From: Stenotrophomonas sp. NA06056
GTDB taxonomy: Bacteria > Pseudomonadota > Gammaproteobacteria > Xanthomonadales > Xanthomonadaceae
Length of the DNA stretch: 64,000 nt
Assembly (NCBI RefSeq): GCF_013364355.1
Contig: NZ_CP054931.1
Location: 2,418,001-2,482,000, forward strand
Direction of reading: 5' to 3'
A program made the translations under genes and the position numbers. This document shows positions 25,658 through 33,907 of the stretch, in pieces. Every line of letters begins with the position of its first letter. Positions within the stretch are counted from its first letter, which is position 1. The notes beneath the pieces are model-generated. The model ran no database searches. It was not told the DNA's origin and saw only the letters and a list, made by a program, of their open reading frames with translations.

Positions 25658-25664
25658 GGCGTCC

Positions 25665-25670
25665 ATTGTA
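25665..25670 (-). promoter_or_regulatory. -10 box directly before the rhodanese-MoeB gene
   Basis: TACAAT on minus is seven bases before the ATG, with no ribosome binding site between. The -35 region is weak. Confidence 0.45.
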
Positions 25671-25718
25671 GAGCCGCGATCCATGTTGACGGAGCCGGCG
25701 ACCCATAGGACCCTCTGA

Positions 25719-26243
25719 ATGGTGACGCCGTCAATCAACCTCCTGCAGACCGATCACCTCGTGCTCCGGCCGTTCTCATGCGCCGACGGCAACGAGGTGT
25801 TCGCTGAGATCACGCCAACGCTGACCCGCTTCATGGCATTCGATCCGCCGGACTCTCTTGCGGCATTTGAAAAGATCGGCCAGGAGTGGGTTCGCCTGAT
25901 CGAGGAAGGCTCGGAATACACCTTTGTGATCCGGCATCTGCAGGACGGACGTTTCATGGGCATCGCCGCAGTGCATGACGCTACCGAGGACGAGCCCGAG
26001 CTCGGCATCTGGATAAGCGAGCGCGAACATGGACACGGCTACGGCGGCGAGGCAGTGCGTGCCGTCGTCCACTGGTGCGCGGAACGGCTGGCGGCCGTCG
26101 CCTATCGCTACCCGGTGGCTGTGGAAAACGTGGCCAGCCGGAAGATTGCCGAAGGCTTGGGCGGTCGGGTGGTTGGCACCGAACAGAACGCGAAGTTTGC
26201 TTCGGTGGTTTATCGGATTCCGGCGTCGGAGCCAGTTGGCTGA
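25719..26243 (+). CDS. GNAT acetyltransferase, RimJ/RimL-like
   Basis: This is a 174-residue GNAT enzyme (LLQTDHLVLRPFSCADGNEVFAEITPTLTRFM...). The acetyl-CoA site fits the GYGGEAVRAVVHWC pattern near residue 108 (motif A, Q/RxxGxG/A replaced by HGHGYGGE). The 'ELGIWISEREHGHGYGGEAV' and 'VENVASRKIAEGLG' segments are typical of RimJ/RimL-like N-acetyltransferases that modify protein N-termini or small amines. The substrate is unknown. It is transcribed divergently from the MoeB fusion. An SMAG half-element and a terminator follow (26247-26301). Confidence 0.87.
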   Translation: MVTPSINLLQTDHLVLRPFSCADGNEVFAEITPTLTRFMAFDPPDSLAAFEKIGQEWVRLIEEGSEYTFVIRHLQDGRFMGIAAVHDATEDEPELGIWISEREHGHGYGGEAVRAVVHWCAERLAAVAYRYPVAVENVASRKIAEGLGGRVVGTEQNAKFASVVYRIPASEPVG

Positions 26244-26246
26244 GGT

Positions 26247-26269
26247 TGCCGGCCAGCGTCCGGCACTAC
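26247..26269. repeat. degenerate SMAG half-element
   Basis: TGCCGGCC-AGC-GTCCGGCA with a CTAC tail (26247-26269) follows the GNAT gene. One arm carries a mismatch. Confidence 0.7.
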
Positions 26270-26279
26270 CCCAACAAAA

Positions 26280-26301
26280 AAGGCGGCCCTGCGGCCGCCT
26301 T
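26280..26301. terminator. bidirectional terminator between GNAT gene and der
   Basis: AAGGCGGCC-CTGC-GGCCGCCTT has flanking A-run and T-run ends. It can end both the GNAT transcript and the convergent der transcript. Confidence 0.8.
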
Positions 26302-26309
26302 CTCGTGAA

Positions 26310-27707
26310 TCACTTGCCCTTGACGTGCTTCATCAAGCGCCGCTTGGCCTTGACCTGCCGTTCGGTCAGCACGTTCTTCTTGCCTTCGTACGGGTTGGCA
26401 CCCTCGCGGAAGATGAACTGCACCGGCGTACCGATCAGCTTGAAGCGCTTGCGGAAGAAGTTCTCCAGGTAGCGCTTGTACGACTCCTGCAGTTCCTTCA
26501 AGCGGGTGCCGTGCACGATGAAGGTCGGCGGGTTGGCGCCGGCCGGGTGCACGTAACGCAGCTTGGAGACATGGCCGCGGATGGTCGGCGGCGGGTTGGT
26601 CTCGTAGGCCACTTCCAGCGCCTTGTTCACTTCGCTGGTGGTGAAGGTCTTGTTCGCCGATTCGTGCGCGCGGTGCACCGCACGGAACAGCTCGCGCAGG
26701 CCCGAACCATGCTTGGCCGAGATGCGCACGGACTCTGCCCACGGCACGAAGCCCAGACGCAGCGACAGCATCGTCTCTGCCTGCTCACGCTGGTAGTCGG
26801 TCAGGCCATCCCACTTGTTGATGGCGATCACCAGCGCGCGACCGGCATCCAGCACGGCGCCGAGCACGGTGGCGTCCTGGTCGGTCACGCCTTCGGTGGC
26901 GTCGAGCATCAGCACGGCCACCTGGCACTGCTCGATCGACTGCATGGTCTTGACCACCGAGAACTTCTCGACGACCTCGTCCACGCGCGAACGGCGACGC
27001 AGGCCGGCGGTGTCGATCAGGCGGTACTCGCGGCCGTCACGCTCCAGGTCCACCGAGATCGAATCGCGGGTGGTGCCCGGCACGTCCGAAGCGATCATGC
27101 GCTCTTCGCCGAGGATGCGGTTGACCAGGGTCGACTTGCCCACGTTCGGGCGGCCGACGAAGGCAATGCGCACGCGGTTCGGATCGTTGTCCAGCTCTTC
27201 GCCGCTGCCCTCTTCCGGCAGGCGCTGGATGACCTCGTCGAGCAGGTCGTCCAGGCCCTGACGATGGGCCGCCGACACGGTCAGCATTTCGCTGAAGCCG
27301 TAGCGGGCAAACTCCGAACGCACGGTGTCCTCGTCGGTGCCGTCGATCTTGTTGATCAGCAGCAGCGTCGGCCGCGACAGCTTGCGCAGCCAGGCCAGGA
27401 TCTCATCGTCCATCGCCGAGGTGCCCTCGCGGGCATCAACGACAAACAGGATCAGGTCAGCTTCGCCAGCGGCAGCGCGGGCCTGGCGCGTGGTAGCGCC
27501 GGCCAGGCCTTCTTCTTCCTCTGCGATGCCGCCGGTATCGACGACGAGGAAATGGTTGTCCTCGTCAAGCCGGCAGACGCCATAGTTGCGGTCCCGGGTG
27601 ACGCCGGGCTGGTCATGGACCAGGGCGTCACGTGTACGGGTCAGTGCATTGAATATGGTCGACTTGCCGACATTCGGCCGTCCAACCAGGGCGACCAAAG
27701 GCAGCAT
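26310..27707 (-). CDS. der: ribosome-biogenesis GTPase Der (EngA)
   Basis: This is a 465-residue EngA with two GTPase domains: the first has GRPNVGKST near residue 10, the second again GRPNVGKST near residue 187, each with DxxG and NKxD motifs ([14 protein letters not shown]). A C-terminal KH-like domain follows. It is essential for assembly of the 50S subunit. It is the distal gene of the cluster with bamB, yfgM, rodZ and pilW, an order conserved in Xanthomonadaceae. The start, [14 protein letters not shown], has GGAG upstream. A terminator lies at 26280-26301. Confidence 0.97.
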   Translation of the reverse strand: MLPLVALVGRPNVGKSTIFNALTRTRDALVHDQPGVTRDRNYGVCRLDEDNHFLVVDTGGIAEEEEGLAGATTRQARAAAGEADLILFVVDAREGTSAMDDEILAWLRKLSRPTLLLINKIDGTDEDTVRSEFARYGFSEMLTVSAAHRQGLDDLLDEVIQRLPEEGSGEELDNDPNRVRIAFVGRPNVGKSTLVNRILGEERMIASDVPGTTRDSISVDLERDGREYRLIDTAGLRRRSRVDEVVEKFSVVKTMQSIEQCQVAVLMLDATEGVTDQDATVLGAVLDAGRALVIAINKWDGLTDYQREQAETMLSLRLGFVPWAESVRISAKHGSGLRELFRAVHRAHESANKTFTTSEVNKALEVAYETNPPPTIRGHVSKLRYVHPAGANPPTFIVHGTRLKELQESYKRYLENFFRKRFKLIGTPVQFIFREGANPYEGKKNVLTERQVKAKRRLMKHVKGK

Positions 27708-27722
27708 CGCGATTACTCCGTA

Positions 27723-28934
27723 TTAATTTGCCAACCGGAATGCGGTCAGCTTGCCATCAACGTTCTGCACCAGCAGCACCCCATCGACGACGATTGGCTG
27801 GGCCAGAAGCGCTTCACCGCCACTTTTCGCCCGCGCTGCCATCGCGCCATCGGAGGCCTGCAGCCAATGCAGGTATCCCTTGTAGTCACCGACCACCACG
27901 TAGTCGCCGTGCAGCGCCGGACCGGTCAGCGAGCGCCGGGCCAGTGCGGTCTGCGACCACATTGCCGCGCCGCTGGTCTTGTCCAGGCCGAACACGCCGC
28001 CCTTGTTGTCGGTAACGAAAACATTGCCCGAAGACACCGCCACACCACCGGCACCGCCGTGGTCACGCGCCCACAGCGGGCGACCGGTCGGGCCTTCGAT
28101 GGCCATGGTCTGGTTCTTGAAGCTGCTTACGAACAGCGTATTGCCGTCCAGCACCGGAGCACCATCGACGTCGGCCATGCGGTCCAACTCGGTACGGCCT
28201 TCGCCGGTGCCGACGTTCTGGTCCCACAGCGTGCGGCCATCCTGCATGCCCAGCGCAGCGACGCTGCCCTCGTCCTTGCCGATGAACAGCACGCCCGGAC
28301 CGGTCACCACCGGCGCGTTGCCACGCACGGTCAGCGCCGGCAGCTCGCTCGGGTTGAACCACTTCTGGGTGCCGTTGCCGGCATCGAACGCGGTGACGCG
28401 ACCATCATTGCTGCGCACGAAGACCATGCCCTGGGCAATGGCCGGCGCGGCGATGACTTCGTTCGGCACGCGTGCGCGCCACTTCTCGCTGCCATCGTTG
28501 ATGTCCAGCGCGATCACCTGGCCATCGAGGGTGCCGATGACCACCAGGTTCTCGCCGACGCCCGGACCACCGGACAGCCGCAGCTTGGCCTTCTTCTTTT
28601 CCTTCTTCGGTTCCCAGGTCCAGACCTTCTTGCCGGTCTGCAGGTCGATGGCGTGCACGCCACCAGTGATCGCCGCGGCGAACACGTGGCCATTGGCCAC
28701 TGCCGGGCCCTGGCGCACGCCGATGCGGCGCTCGCCCTTGCCCAGGTCGACCGACCAGGCCTTGTTGACCTTCAGGGTCGGCTCGAACTTGACCAGTTCA
28801 GCCGGCTCCTGCGCCTTCTTCGCTGCTGCGTCCTTGCCGGCGAACCAGCCCTTCATGGTGCTGCAACCGGACAGCGCCATACCGAGCAGAAGCACGGTGG
28901 CGACGCGCGTGATCATGACCTTCTGACTCATCAA
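27723..28934 (-). CDS. bamB: outer-membrane assembly lipoprotein BamB
   Basis: This is a 403-residue lipoprotein with the lipobox GMALSGC and a following WD/PQQ-like beta-propeller: repeats such as WTWEPKKEKK, VYALDxxTGKxxW and LxWLQAxDG are visible. BamB supports BamA in inserting beta-barrel proteins, in the periplasmic leaflet of the outer membrane. It lies just before der, whose start is about 15 bases downstream, so the two are co-transcribed. The four-base overlap with the yfgM gene (stop and start) marks the operon. Length (about 400) is typical. Confidence 0.95.
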   Translation of the reverse strand: MMSQKVMITRVATVLLLGMALSGCSTMKGWFAGKDAAAKKAQEPAELVKFEPTLKVNKAWSVDLGKGERRIGVRQGPAVANGHVFAAAITGGVHAIDLQTGKKVWTWEPKKEKKKAKLRLSGGPGVGENLVVIGTLDGQVIALDINDGSEKWRARVPNEVIAAPAIAQGMVFVRSNDGRVTAFDAGNGTQKWFNPSELPALTVRGNAPVVTGPGVLFIGKDEGSVAALGMQDGRTLWDQNVGTGEGRTELDRMADVDGAPVLDGNTLFVSSFKNQTMAIEGPTGRPLWARDHGGAGGVAVSSGNVFVTDNKGGVFGLDKTSGAAMWSQTALARRSLTGPALHGDYVVVGDYKGYLHWLQASDGAMAARAKSGGEALLAQPIVVDGVLLVQNVDGKLTAFRLAN

Positions 28935-29569
28935 ACCGACTCCGCAGGGGCGGCGACGGTGCCGCCGGCGTCCATAACCTTGGTTTCCAGCAGGCGCCGC
29001 TGCGGCGCTGCCACGTCCAGCGTCTTCAGCGCCTTCTCATACTGTTCGCGGGCCGCGTCACGCTTGCCCTGCGCCATCAGCGCATCGCCATGGATTTCCA
29101 GGCTGCTGCTGTCGGTGGCGCTGCCCAGCAGCTTGATGGCTTCATCGCCCTTGCCGGTCGCCACCAGCAGGCGTGCCACGCGCTGGTCGACCACGCGCTG
29201 CAGGTCGCCCTCGACCTTCACCGCGCGCAGGGTAGCCAGCGCTTCTTCATTCTTGCCCGCATCAACCTGGGCCTTGGCCAGCTGCAGCGCCGCCAGGTCG
29301 CCGTAGATGCTGGACGGGCCAGCTTCCAGCGCCTTGACCGCCTTGGCCGCGTCGTCGAGCTTGTTCTGCTGCAGGCCCACCAGGGCCTTCTGGTACTCGA
29401 CGTTGGCCGAGGCCAGCTTGCCGCCCTGATCCTTCTGGTACCACTGCCAGCCGGCAATGGCACCGATGGCGATGACTACGCCACCGAGGATGCTGGCGCC
29501 ATTCTTCCGCAGCCAGCTGCGGACGCGTTCACTTTGTTCGTGCTCGTCGAGCAGGTCGTCGATCGCCAT
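28931..29569 (-). CDS. yfgM: YfgM-like tetratricopeptide protein of the SecYEG/Bam neighbourhood
   Basis: This is a 212-residue protein. MAIDDLLDEHEQSERVRSWLRKNG is cytoplasmic. The single transmembrane helix (ASILGGVVIAIGAIAGWQWYQ) follows, and the periplasmic part is TPR-like (YQKALVGLQQNKLDDAAKAVKALEAGP and LDEAL-type repeats). YfgM associates with SecYEG and periplasmic chaperones. ATG 29569 was chosen because it starts the conserved 'MAIDDLLDEHEQ'; an upstream ATG at 29590 adds seven extra residues. Its stop overlaps the bamB start by four bases. Confidence 0.9.
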   Translation of the reverse strand: MAIDDLLDEHEQSERVRSWLRKNGASILGGVVIAIGAIAGWQWYQKDQGGKLASANVEYQKALVGLQQNKLDDAAKAVKALEAGPSSIYGDLAALQLAKAQVDAGKNEEALATLRAVKVEGDLQRVVDQRVARLLVATGKGDEAIKLLGSATDSSSLEIHGDALMAQGKRDAAREQYEKALKTLDVAAPQRRLLETKVMDAGGTVAAPAESV

Positions 29570-29633
29570 GCGTACTCTCGCCCCGCCCATCGGGAGGGAC
29601 CATTGGGATTATCGAAGGTGGTGAAACCGCGCC

Positions 29634-30494
29634 TCAGTGTGAAACCGGGACAACGGAGCCTTCAGAGGATACCTGAAAGCGTGCCACGTTGGCTCGCTGA
29701 TAGGGCGTCAGATCGACGATAGCGCCATTCTGCTGAACCTGGACCGCCGAGGCGTTGCCCAGGGTGACCCGGGCCACCTGGCCGGGTGTGAAGCTGCGGG
29801 TCTCGCCCGCCTTGATCAGCGCCTTCTCGACACTGCCGCCATCCGGACCGGCGATATCGACCCAGCTGTCGCCACTGAACTGCATGTCCAGGCTGGCGGC
29901 AGCGGCTGGCGCGGCGCGGGGCACCGGGGCCAGCGAGGCAACGTAGGGAGTAGCGGTCGGCTTGGCGACAGGTGCGGCCGCCACTTCGGCCGGTGCTGCA
30001 GCGGCAGACCCTGGAGCGGCCGGGGTGACCGGTACGGCAGCCGGGATCACGTCCAGCGAGGCCGTGCTCGGCGAGGGCGCGCTGCCATCGAAGTGACCAC
30101 GGGTGGCGAACCAGACCGGGACGGCCAGTACGGCGGTAATACCGACATACAGCGCACGGCGGCCGAGATTCTCGGCGATCCGGCGCGCACGCGGGGTATG
30201 GGTGTGGCTGACCAGGGTCGGCGGAACCACCGGGCCGACCTGGGCCTGCTCCAGCAGTTCGCTGATATCGACGCCAAGCAGGCGGGCGTAGCTGCGCAGC
30301 TGGCCGCGCACGAACACCGGCGCACCGAGCTTCTGCCACTGCTCCTGTTCGAGCGACTTCACCACTTGAACCGGCATGCGCAGGCGCTGGCCGACGTCTT
30401 CGAGGGTCAGTCCGGCGGCCTCACGGGCCTGGCGCAGGCGGGTGCCGCAGCCGGCCACGGTCTCGAGATCGCTCACAGTCTGGTCATCAATCAC
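29634..30494 (-). CDS. rodZ: RodZ-like cytoskeletal membrane protein
   Basis: This is a 286-residue protein. Residues 17-77 form a RodZ-type helix-turn-helix (LRQAREAAGLTLEDVGQRLRMPVQVVKSLE), then a transmembrane helix near 112-131 (RALYVGITAVLAVPVWFAT), a Pro/Ala-rich periplasmic linker and a C-terminal beta domain (DSWVDIAGPDGGSVEKALIKAGETRSF). RodZ links MreB to the cell wall elongation machinery. The RodZ neighbourhood (pilW-rodZ-yfgM-bamB-der) is conserved in gammaproteobacteria. GTP or ligand sites are not expected. Start ATG 30494 is the only one preserving the helix-turn-helix. Confidence 0.9.
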   Translation of the reverse strand: MIDDQTVSDLETVAGCGTRLRQAREAAGLTLEDVGQRLRMPVQVVKSLEQEQWQKLGAPVFVRGQLRSYARLLGVDISELLEQAQVGPVVPPTLVSHTHTPRARRIAENLGRRALYVGITAVLAVPVWFATRGHFDGSAPSPSTASLDVIPAAVPVTPAAPGSAAAAPAEVAAAPVAKPTATPYVASLAPVPRAAPAAAASLDMQFSGDSWVDIAGPDGGSVEKALIKAGETRSFTPGQVARVTLGNASAVQVQQNGAIVDLTPYQRANVARFQVSSEGSVVPVSH

Positions 30495-30512
30495 AATGCA
30501 TCAACCCTGGAG

Positions 30513-31301
30513 TTAGGAGCCCGCGTCCTGCGGAAATTCCTGTCGAATCCGCTGAAGATAGCGATCAGATGCCGCCCGATCACCCAGCCGCGCCTCGATT
30601 TCAGACGCAAGTTGTAACACGGAACGCGTGGCCGGTGCAGCCGCAATCCTACGTTCGGCGAAGGCGCGGGCCTCCATGAACTGGCCGCGACGGAAGCTCA
30701 GCTGGGCCATTGCCTCCAGCGCGACCGGGTTTCCCGGCGCCTGCGCCAGGGAAGCACGCAGGTCACGTTCGGCGCGTTCAAACTGACCAGCGTCCAGCGC
30801 GCACCCCCCGGCATTGGCCAGGGCAGCGGCGGGCGTGGCGTAGCCCGGGGCAGCCAGGGCGCGATCAAACCAGACCAGCGATTCGGCCGAATGGCCGTGC
30901 TGGCACAACCAGGCTGCGTAATTGTTGAGCACGTCACCGCGTTGCGGCGCCAGCTCTGCAGCACGACGGAAACCGTCGCCCGCCGCCTGCTCGCGCCCCT
31001 TGCGGTCTTCAACCCCGGCCAGCAGCATCACTGCATCCACGCCATTGGGCTGGAGCTTCAACGCGCGGCGCACCTTGCGCTCGGCCTCGTCCAGATTACC
31101 CACCTGCATGTCGCGGGCAGCCAGCGCCAGCAGGTCCTCGTAATGGAATTTCTGCCGCACGCCCGGCGCATCACGGACGCTGTGGATCGGCGCGACCCCG
31201 CCCGGGCCGATCGGAATCTCACTGGTGGTCGTGCAACCGCCCGCTGCCAGTGCCAGGGCGCCTGCGAACAAGGCCACCGGCAGGCGATCAGGCCGCGGCA
31301 T
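30513..31301 (-). CDS. pilW: type IV pilus biogenesis/stability lipoprotein PilW (PilF)
   Basis: This is a 262-residue lipoprotein: [23 protein letters not shown] gives a lipobox with Cys23. TPR repeats follow ([54 protein letters not shown]). PilF/PilW is the outer-membrane pilotin that assembles secretin PilQ for type IV pili. It is the first gene of the rodZ-yfgM-bamB-der run, with rlmN upstream overlapping it by 14 bases. Length and TPR number are normal for the family. Confidence 0.88.
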   Translation of the reverse strand: MPRPDRLPVALFAGALALAAGGCTTTSEIPIGPGGVAPIHSVRDAPGVRQKFHYEDLLALAARDMQVGNLDEAERKVRRALKLQPNGVDAVMLLAGVEDRKGREQAAGDGFRRAAELAPQRGDVLNNYAAWLCQHGHSAESLVWFDRALAAPGYATPAAALANAGGCALDAGQFERAERDLRASLAQAPGNPVALEAMAQLSFRRGQFMEARAFAERRIAAAPATRSVLQLASEIEARLGDRAASDRYLQRIRQEFPQDAGS

Positions 31302-32493
31302 CGCTCCCCTTCCCTGCCTGCAGCGTCTTGTTGAACTCGGCCTGGCGGCGGGTGCGGTCCATCACCTGGCCCTTGAGCTGGCCACAGGCGGCGTCGATAT
31401 CGTCGCCACGGGTACGGCGCACCATCGTCAGCACGTTGCTGTCGAGCAGGATCTTCTGGAAGGCGCGGATATGCGCTTCTTCGGAACGCTCGTAGCGGGT
31501 GCCGGGGAACGGGTTGAACGGGATCAGGTTGACCTTGCCCGAATCCTTGGCCTGCACCGCGTTATCGAACTGGCGCATCAGGCGGGCCAGCTCGCGGGCA
31601 TGCTCGGGCTTGTCGTTGATGCCCTTCATCAGGGTGTATTCGAAGGTGACCGATTCGCGGCGCTTGTTGGCGCGCAGGTAGCGTGCGCACGAGGCCATCA
31701 GCTCGGCGATCGGGTACTTCTTGTTGAGCGGCACCAGCGTCTCGCGCAGCGCATCGTTCGGCGCATGCAGCGACACCGCCAGCGACACATCGCTTTCGGT
31801 GGACAGGCGGTCGATCTGCGGCACCAGGCCGGAGGTCGACAGGGTCACGCGCTTGTTGGCCAGGCCGTAGCCCAGGTCGTCGCGCATCACGCTCATGGCG
31901 CGCACGACATTGTCGAAATTCATCAGCGGCTCGCCCATGCCCATCATCACCACGTTGGTGAGGCGGCGCATCTGGTGCGGCACGTTGCCCAGGTGGCGCG
32001 CGGCAACCCACACCTGGCCGATGATCTCGGCGGTGGTCAGGTTGCGGTTGAAGCCCTGGGTAGCGGTGGAGCAGAACGTGCAGTTCAGGCCGCAACCAAC
32101 CTGCGAGGACACGCACAGCGTGCCGCGGGTCTTGTCGGGGATGTACACGGTCTCGATGGCGTTCTTGCCATCCACGCCCATCGCCAGCAGCCACTTGTGG
32201 GTGCCGTCGGCGGAGGGCTTGTCGAACACGATGTTCGGGACGAGGACCTCGGCATGCTCCTGCAGCTTGGCGCGCAGGACCTTGCCGAGGTCGGTCATCT
32301 CATCGAACTCGGTGACGTAGCGATGGTGGATCCACTTCATCACCTGATGGGCACGGAACTTCTTCTCGCCGAGAACCTCGACGAAGAACGTTTCCAGGCC
32401 CGCGCGATCGAGGTCGAGCAGGTTCTGCTTGCCAGCCGTGGGTGCCGACTTCGGCAGTGGCTGGATGGCGATTTTCTGTACGACCTCGTTCAC
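31288..32493 (-). CDS. rlmN: 23S rRNA/tRNA adenine-C2 methyltransferase RlmN
   Basis: This is a 401-residue radical SAM enzyme starting at GTG 32493 ([16 protein letters not shown]). The 4Fe-4S ligands Cys134, Cys138 and Cys141 lie in [15 protein letters not shown], and [13 protein letters not shown] and [10 protein letters not shown] are other RlmN signatures. It methylates A2503 of 23S rRNA and A37 of some tRNAs through a mechanistic cysteine pair. A start further upstream (32595) would add a long low-complexity extension typical of frame read-through. It overlaps pilW by 14 bases. Confidence 0.95.
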   Translation of the reverse strand: MNEVVQKIAIQPLPKSAPTAGKQNLLDLDRAGLETFFVEVLGEKKFRAHQVMKWIHHRYVTEFDEMTDLGKVLRAKLQEHAEVLVPNIVFDKPSADGTHKWLLAMGVDGKNAIETVYIPDKTRGTLCVSSQVGCGLNCTFCSTATQGFNRNLTTAEIIGQVWVAARHLGNVPHQMRRLTNVVMMGMGEPLMNFDNVVRAMSVMRDDLGYGLANKRVTLSTSGLVPQIDRLSTESDVSLAVSLHAPNDALRETLVPLNKKYPIAELMASCARYLRANKRRESVTFEYTLMKGINDKPEHARELARLMRQFDNAVQAKDSGKVNLIPFNPFPGTRYERSEEAHIRAFQKILLDSNVLTMVRRTRGDDIDAACGQLKGQVMDRTRRQAEFNKTLQAGKGSDAAA

Positions 32494-32503
32494 GGCATTA
32501 CTC

Positions 32504-32929
32504 TCAGCGCGAAACGACTTCGGTGGCGGCGAAGAAGTACGCGATTTCAATCGCGGCATTCTCGACCGAGTCCGAGCCGTGTGCGGCATTGGCATCGATG
32601 GATTCGGCGAAGTCGGCGCGGATGGTGCCCGGCGCGGCTTCCTTCGGGTTGGTGGCGCCCAGCAGGTCGCGGTGGGCCAGGACGGCGTTCTCGCCTTCCA
32701 GGGCCTGGATCATCACCGGGCCGGAGATCATGAACTCGACCAGCGCGTTGAAGAACGGACGCTCGCGGTGCACGGCGTAGAAGCCTTCGGCTTCACGGCG
32801 CGACAGCTGCTTGTACTTGGCGGCCACGACCTTCAGGCCAGCCTTTTCAAAGCGGGCGTAGATTTCGCCGATGACGTTCTTGGCAACGGCGTCCGGCTTG
32901 ACGATCGAAAGGGTGCGCTCCAGCGCCAT
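32504..32929 (-). CDS. ndk: nucleoside diphosphate kinase
   Basis: This is a 141-residue NDK ([34 protein letters not shown]). The catalytic His lies in [11 protein letters not shown], and RADFAESI forms the family's tail. It transfers phosphate between NTPs and NDPs, keeping nucleotide pools balanced. The ATG at 32929 is preceded by GGAG. An unusual terminator-like hairpin with a nine-base T-run lies about 50-75 bases before it (32976-33005). Distal rlmN begins 10 bases later, so ndk may lead the pilW-rodZ run. Confidence 0.97.
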   Translation of the reverse strand: MALERTLSIVKPDAVAKNVIGEIYARFEKAGLKVVAAKYKQLSRREAEGFYAVHRERPFFNALVEFMISGPVMIQALEGENAVLAHRDLLGATNPKEAAPGTIRADFAESIDANAAHGSDSVENAAIEIAYFFAATEVVSR

Positions 32930-32975
32930 GGGATGTCTCCAATGGAATCGGGCCGCTGATGGCCCGAAGGGTAAC

Positions 32976-33005
32976 AAAAAAAAAGCCGCGTCGAAACGCG
33001 GGCTT
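32976..33005 (-). terminator. terminator-like hairpin in the ndk leader
   Basis: On minus, AAGCCCGCG pairs with CGCGGCTT around a short loop, followed by a run of nine T. There is no upstream minus gene to terminate. It lies downstream of the ndk -10 box at 33026-33031 and before a second hairpin TCGGGCC/GGCCCGA (32948-32967). It could act as an attenuator. Confidence 0.6.
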
Positions 33006-33025
33006 AGCCTGATAAACGTGCGCGG

Positions 33026-33031
33026 ATTGTA
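33026..33031 (-). promoter_or_regulatory. -10 box of the ndk promoter
   Basis: TACAAT on the minus strand is the best -10 in the region, about 100 bases before the ndk ATG. The -35 is weak. Confidence 0.4.
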
Positions 33032-33045
33032 AGAGATCCCGCTCA

Positions 33046-33104
33046 GTAGTGCCAGCCCATGGCTGGCAGGCCGAACCCCGTTGCCAGCCATGGGCTGGCA
33101 CTAC
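33046..33104. repeat. inverted SMAG dimer
   Basis: GTAG with TGCCAGCC-CAT-GGCTGGCA (33046-33068) faces the inverse copy TGCCAGCC-ATG-GGCTGGCA with CTAC (33082-33104). Confidence 0.85.
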
Positions 33105-33177
33105 TGAATGACCTGTAACCGGTCCGGGCATTTTTGCTGCACTGCAAAATGCCATACGCTACCGTCTGGTTCTAGTA

Positions 33178-33193
33178 TCAAACAATCGTTTGA
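33178..33193. promoter_or_regulatory. PsrA/FadR-type TetR operator
   Basis: TCAAAC-AATC-GTTTGA is a perfect 6-4-6 palindrome 18 bases before the TetR start. The CAAAC-N4-GTTTG core resembles binding sites of PsrA-like fatty-acid repressors. Confidence 0.7.
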
Positions 33194-33211
33194 TTAAGGT
33201 CCGCCCGCCCG

Positions 33212-33868
33212 ATGGCCAAGCCCGCCCACTTCTCGACCAAGGACCGGATCCTCGGCGCCGCCGAGGAGCTGTTCGCCCAGCACGGCTTTGCCGGCACCTC
33301 GCTGCGCCAGGTCACCAGCCAGGCCGACGTCAACATCGCCGCGGTGAACTATCACTTCGGCTCCAAGGAAAACCTGGTCAACGAAGTCTTCCGCCGCCGC
33401 ATGGACGAGATGACCGGCGCCCGCCTGTCGCAGCTTGAACGCGCCCGCGCAGAGCACCCCGGCGAACTGCGGCCGGTGCTGGCCGCCTTCGTCGAACCGG
33501 CGTTGGCGCTGGCCCAGGACCGCCAGAACGGCGGCGCCTTCGTCCGCGTGATCGCCCGCGCCTACGCTGAAAAGAACGACAACCTGCGCAAGTTCCTGTC
33601 CGACCACTACGGCCACGTCCTGCGCGAGTTCGGCAAGGCCATCGCCACCTGCGTGCCCGGCCTGAGCAAGGAAGAGCTCTACTGGCGCCTGGATTTCCTG
33701 GCCGGTTCGCTGACCTACGCCATGGCCGATTTCGGGCTGATCAAGCGACCCGCCGGTGTCACCGAAACGGCGCATCGTGCCCATGCGGCCCATGAACTGA
33801 TCCATTTCGCCGAGGCCGGGTTCCGCGCCGCCGCCCGCAGCGGCAGCGCCGTGCCCGCCTCCTCCTGA
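33212..33868 (+). CDS. TetR-family repressor of beta-oxidation (PsrA-like)
   Basis: This is a 218-residue TetR protein. The helix-turn-helix is residues about 10-56 (RILGAAEELFAQHGFAGTSLRQVTSQADVNIAAVNYHFGSKENLVNEV split at its turns), with the recognition helix at AAVNYHFGSKE. The C-terminal domain is about 160 residues. The genes that follow, a FadN-like bifunctional enzyme and a thiolase, make a fatty-acid degradation regulator the best call; long-chain acyl-CoA would release it. The operator TCAAAC-AATC-GTTTGA lies before its own start. It is the first gene of a plus-strand run (gap 39 bases). The PsrA name is by analogy. Confidence 0.82.
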   Translation: MAKPAHFSTKDRILGAAEELFAQHGFAGTSLRQVTSQADVNIAAVNYHFGSKENLVNEVFRRRMDEMTGARLSQLERARAEHPGELRPVLAAFVEPALALAQDRQNGGAFVRVIARAYAEKNDNLRKFLSDHYGHVLREFGKAIATCVPGLSKEELYWRLDFLAGSLTYAMADFGLIKRPAGVTETAHRAHAAHELIHFAEAGFRAAARSGSAVPASS

Positions 33869-33907
33869 TTCCACCCAGTAACTGCTGACCAACAAAGGCC
33901 CTACACC

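Larger units (their letters stand above)
32930..33211. other. 282-bp divergent region between ndk and the TetR gene
   Basis: It holds the ndk leader terminator and promoter (32948-33031), an SMAG dimer (33046-33104) and the TetR operator (33178-33193). No gene is seen. Confidence 0.6.

Noticed and set aside
26325..29306. Plus-strand open frame of 993 codons opposite der and bamB
   Set aside because: It is antisense to two well-supported genes and rich in His, Gln, Arg and Ala repeats typical of shadow frames.
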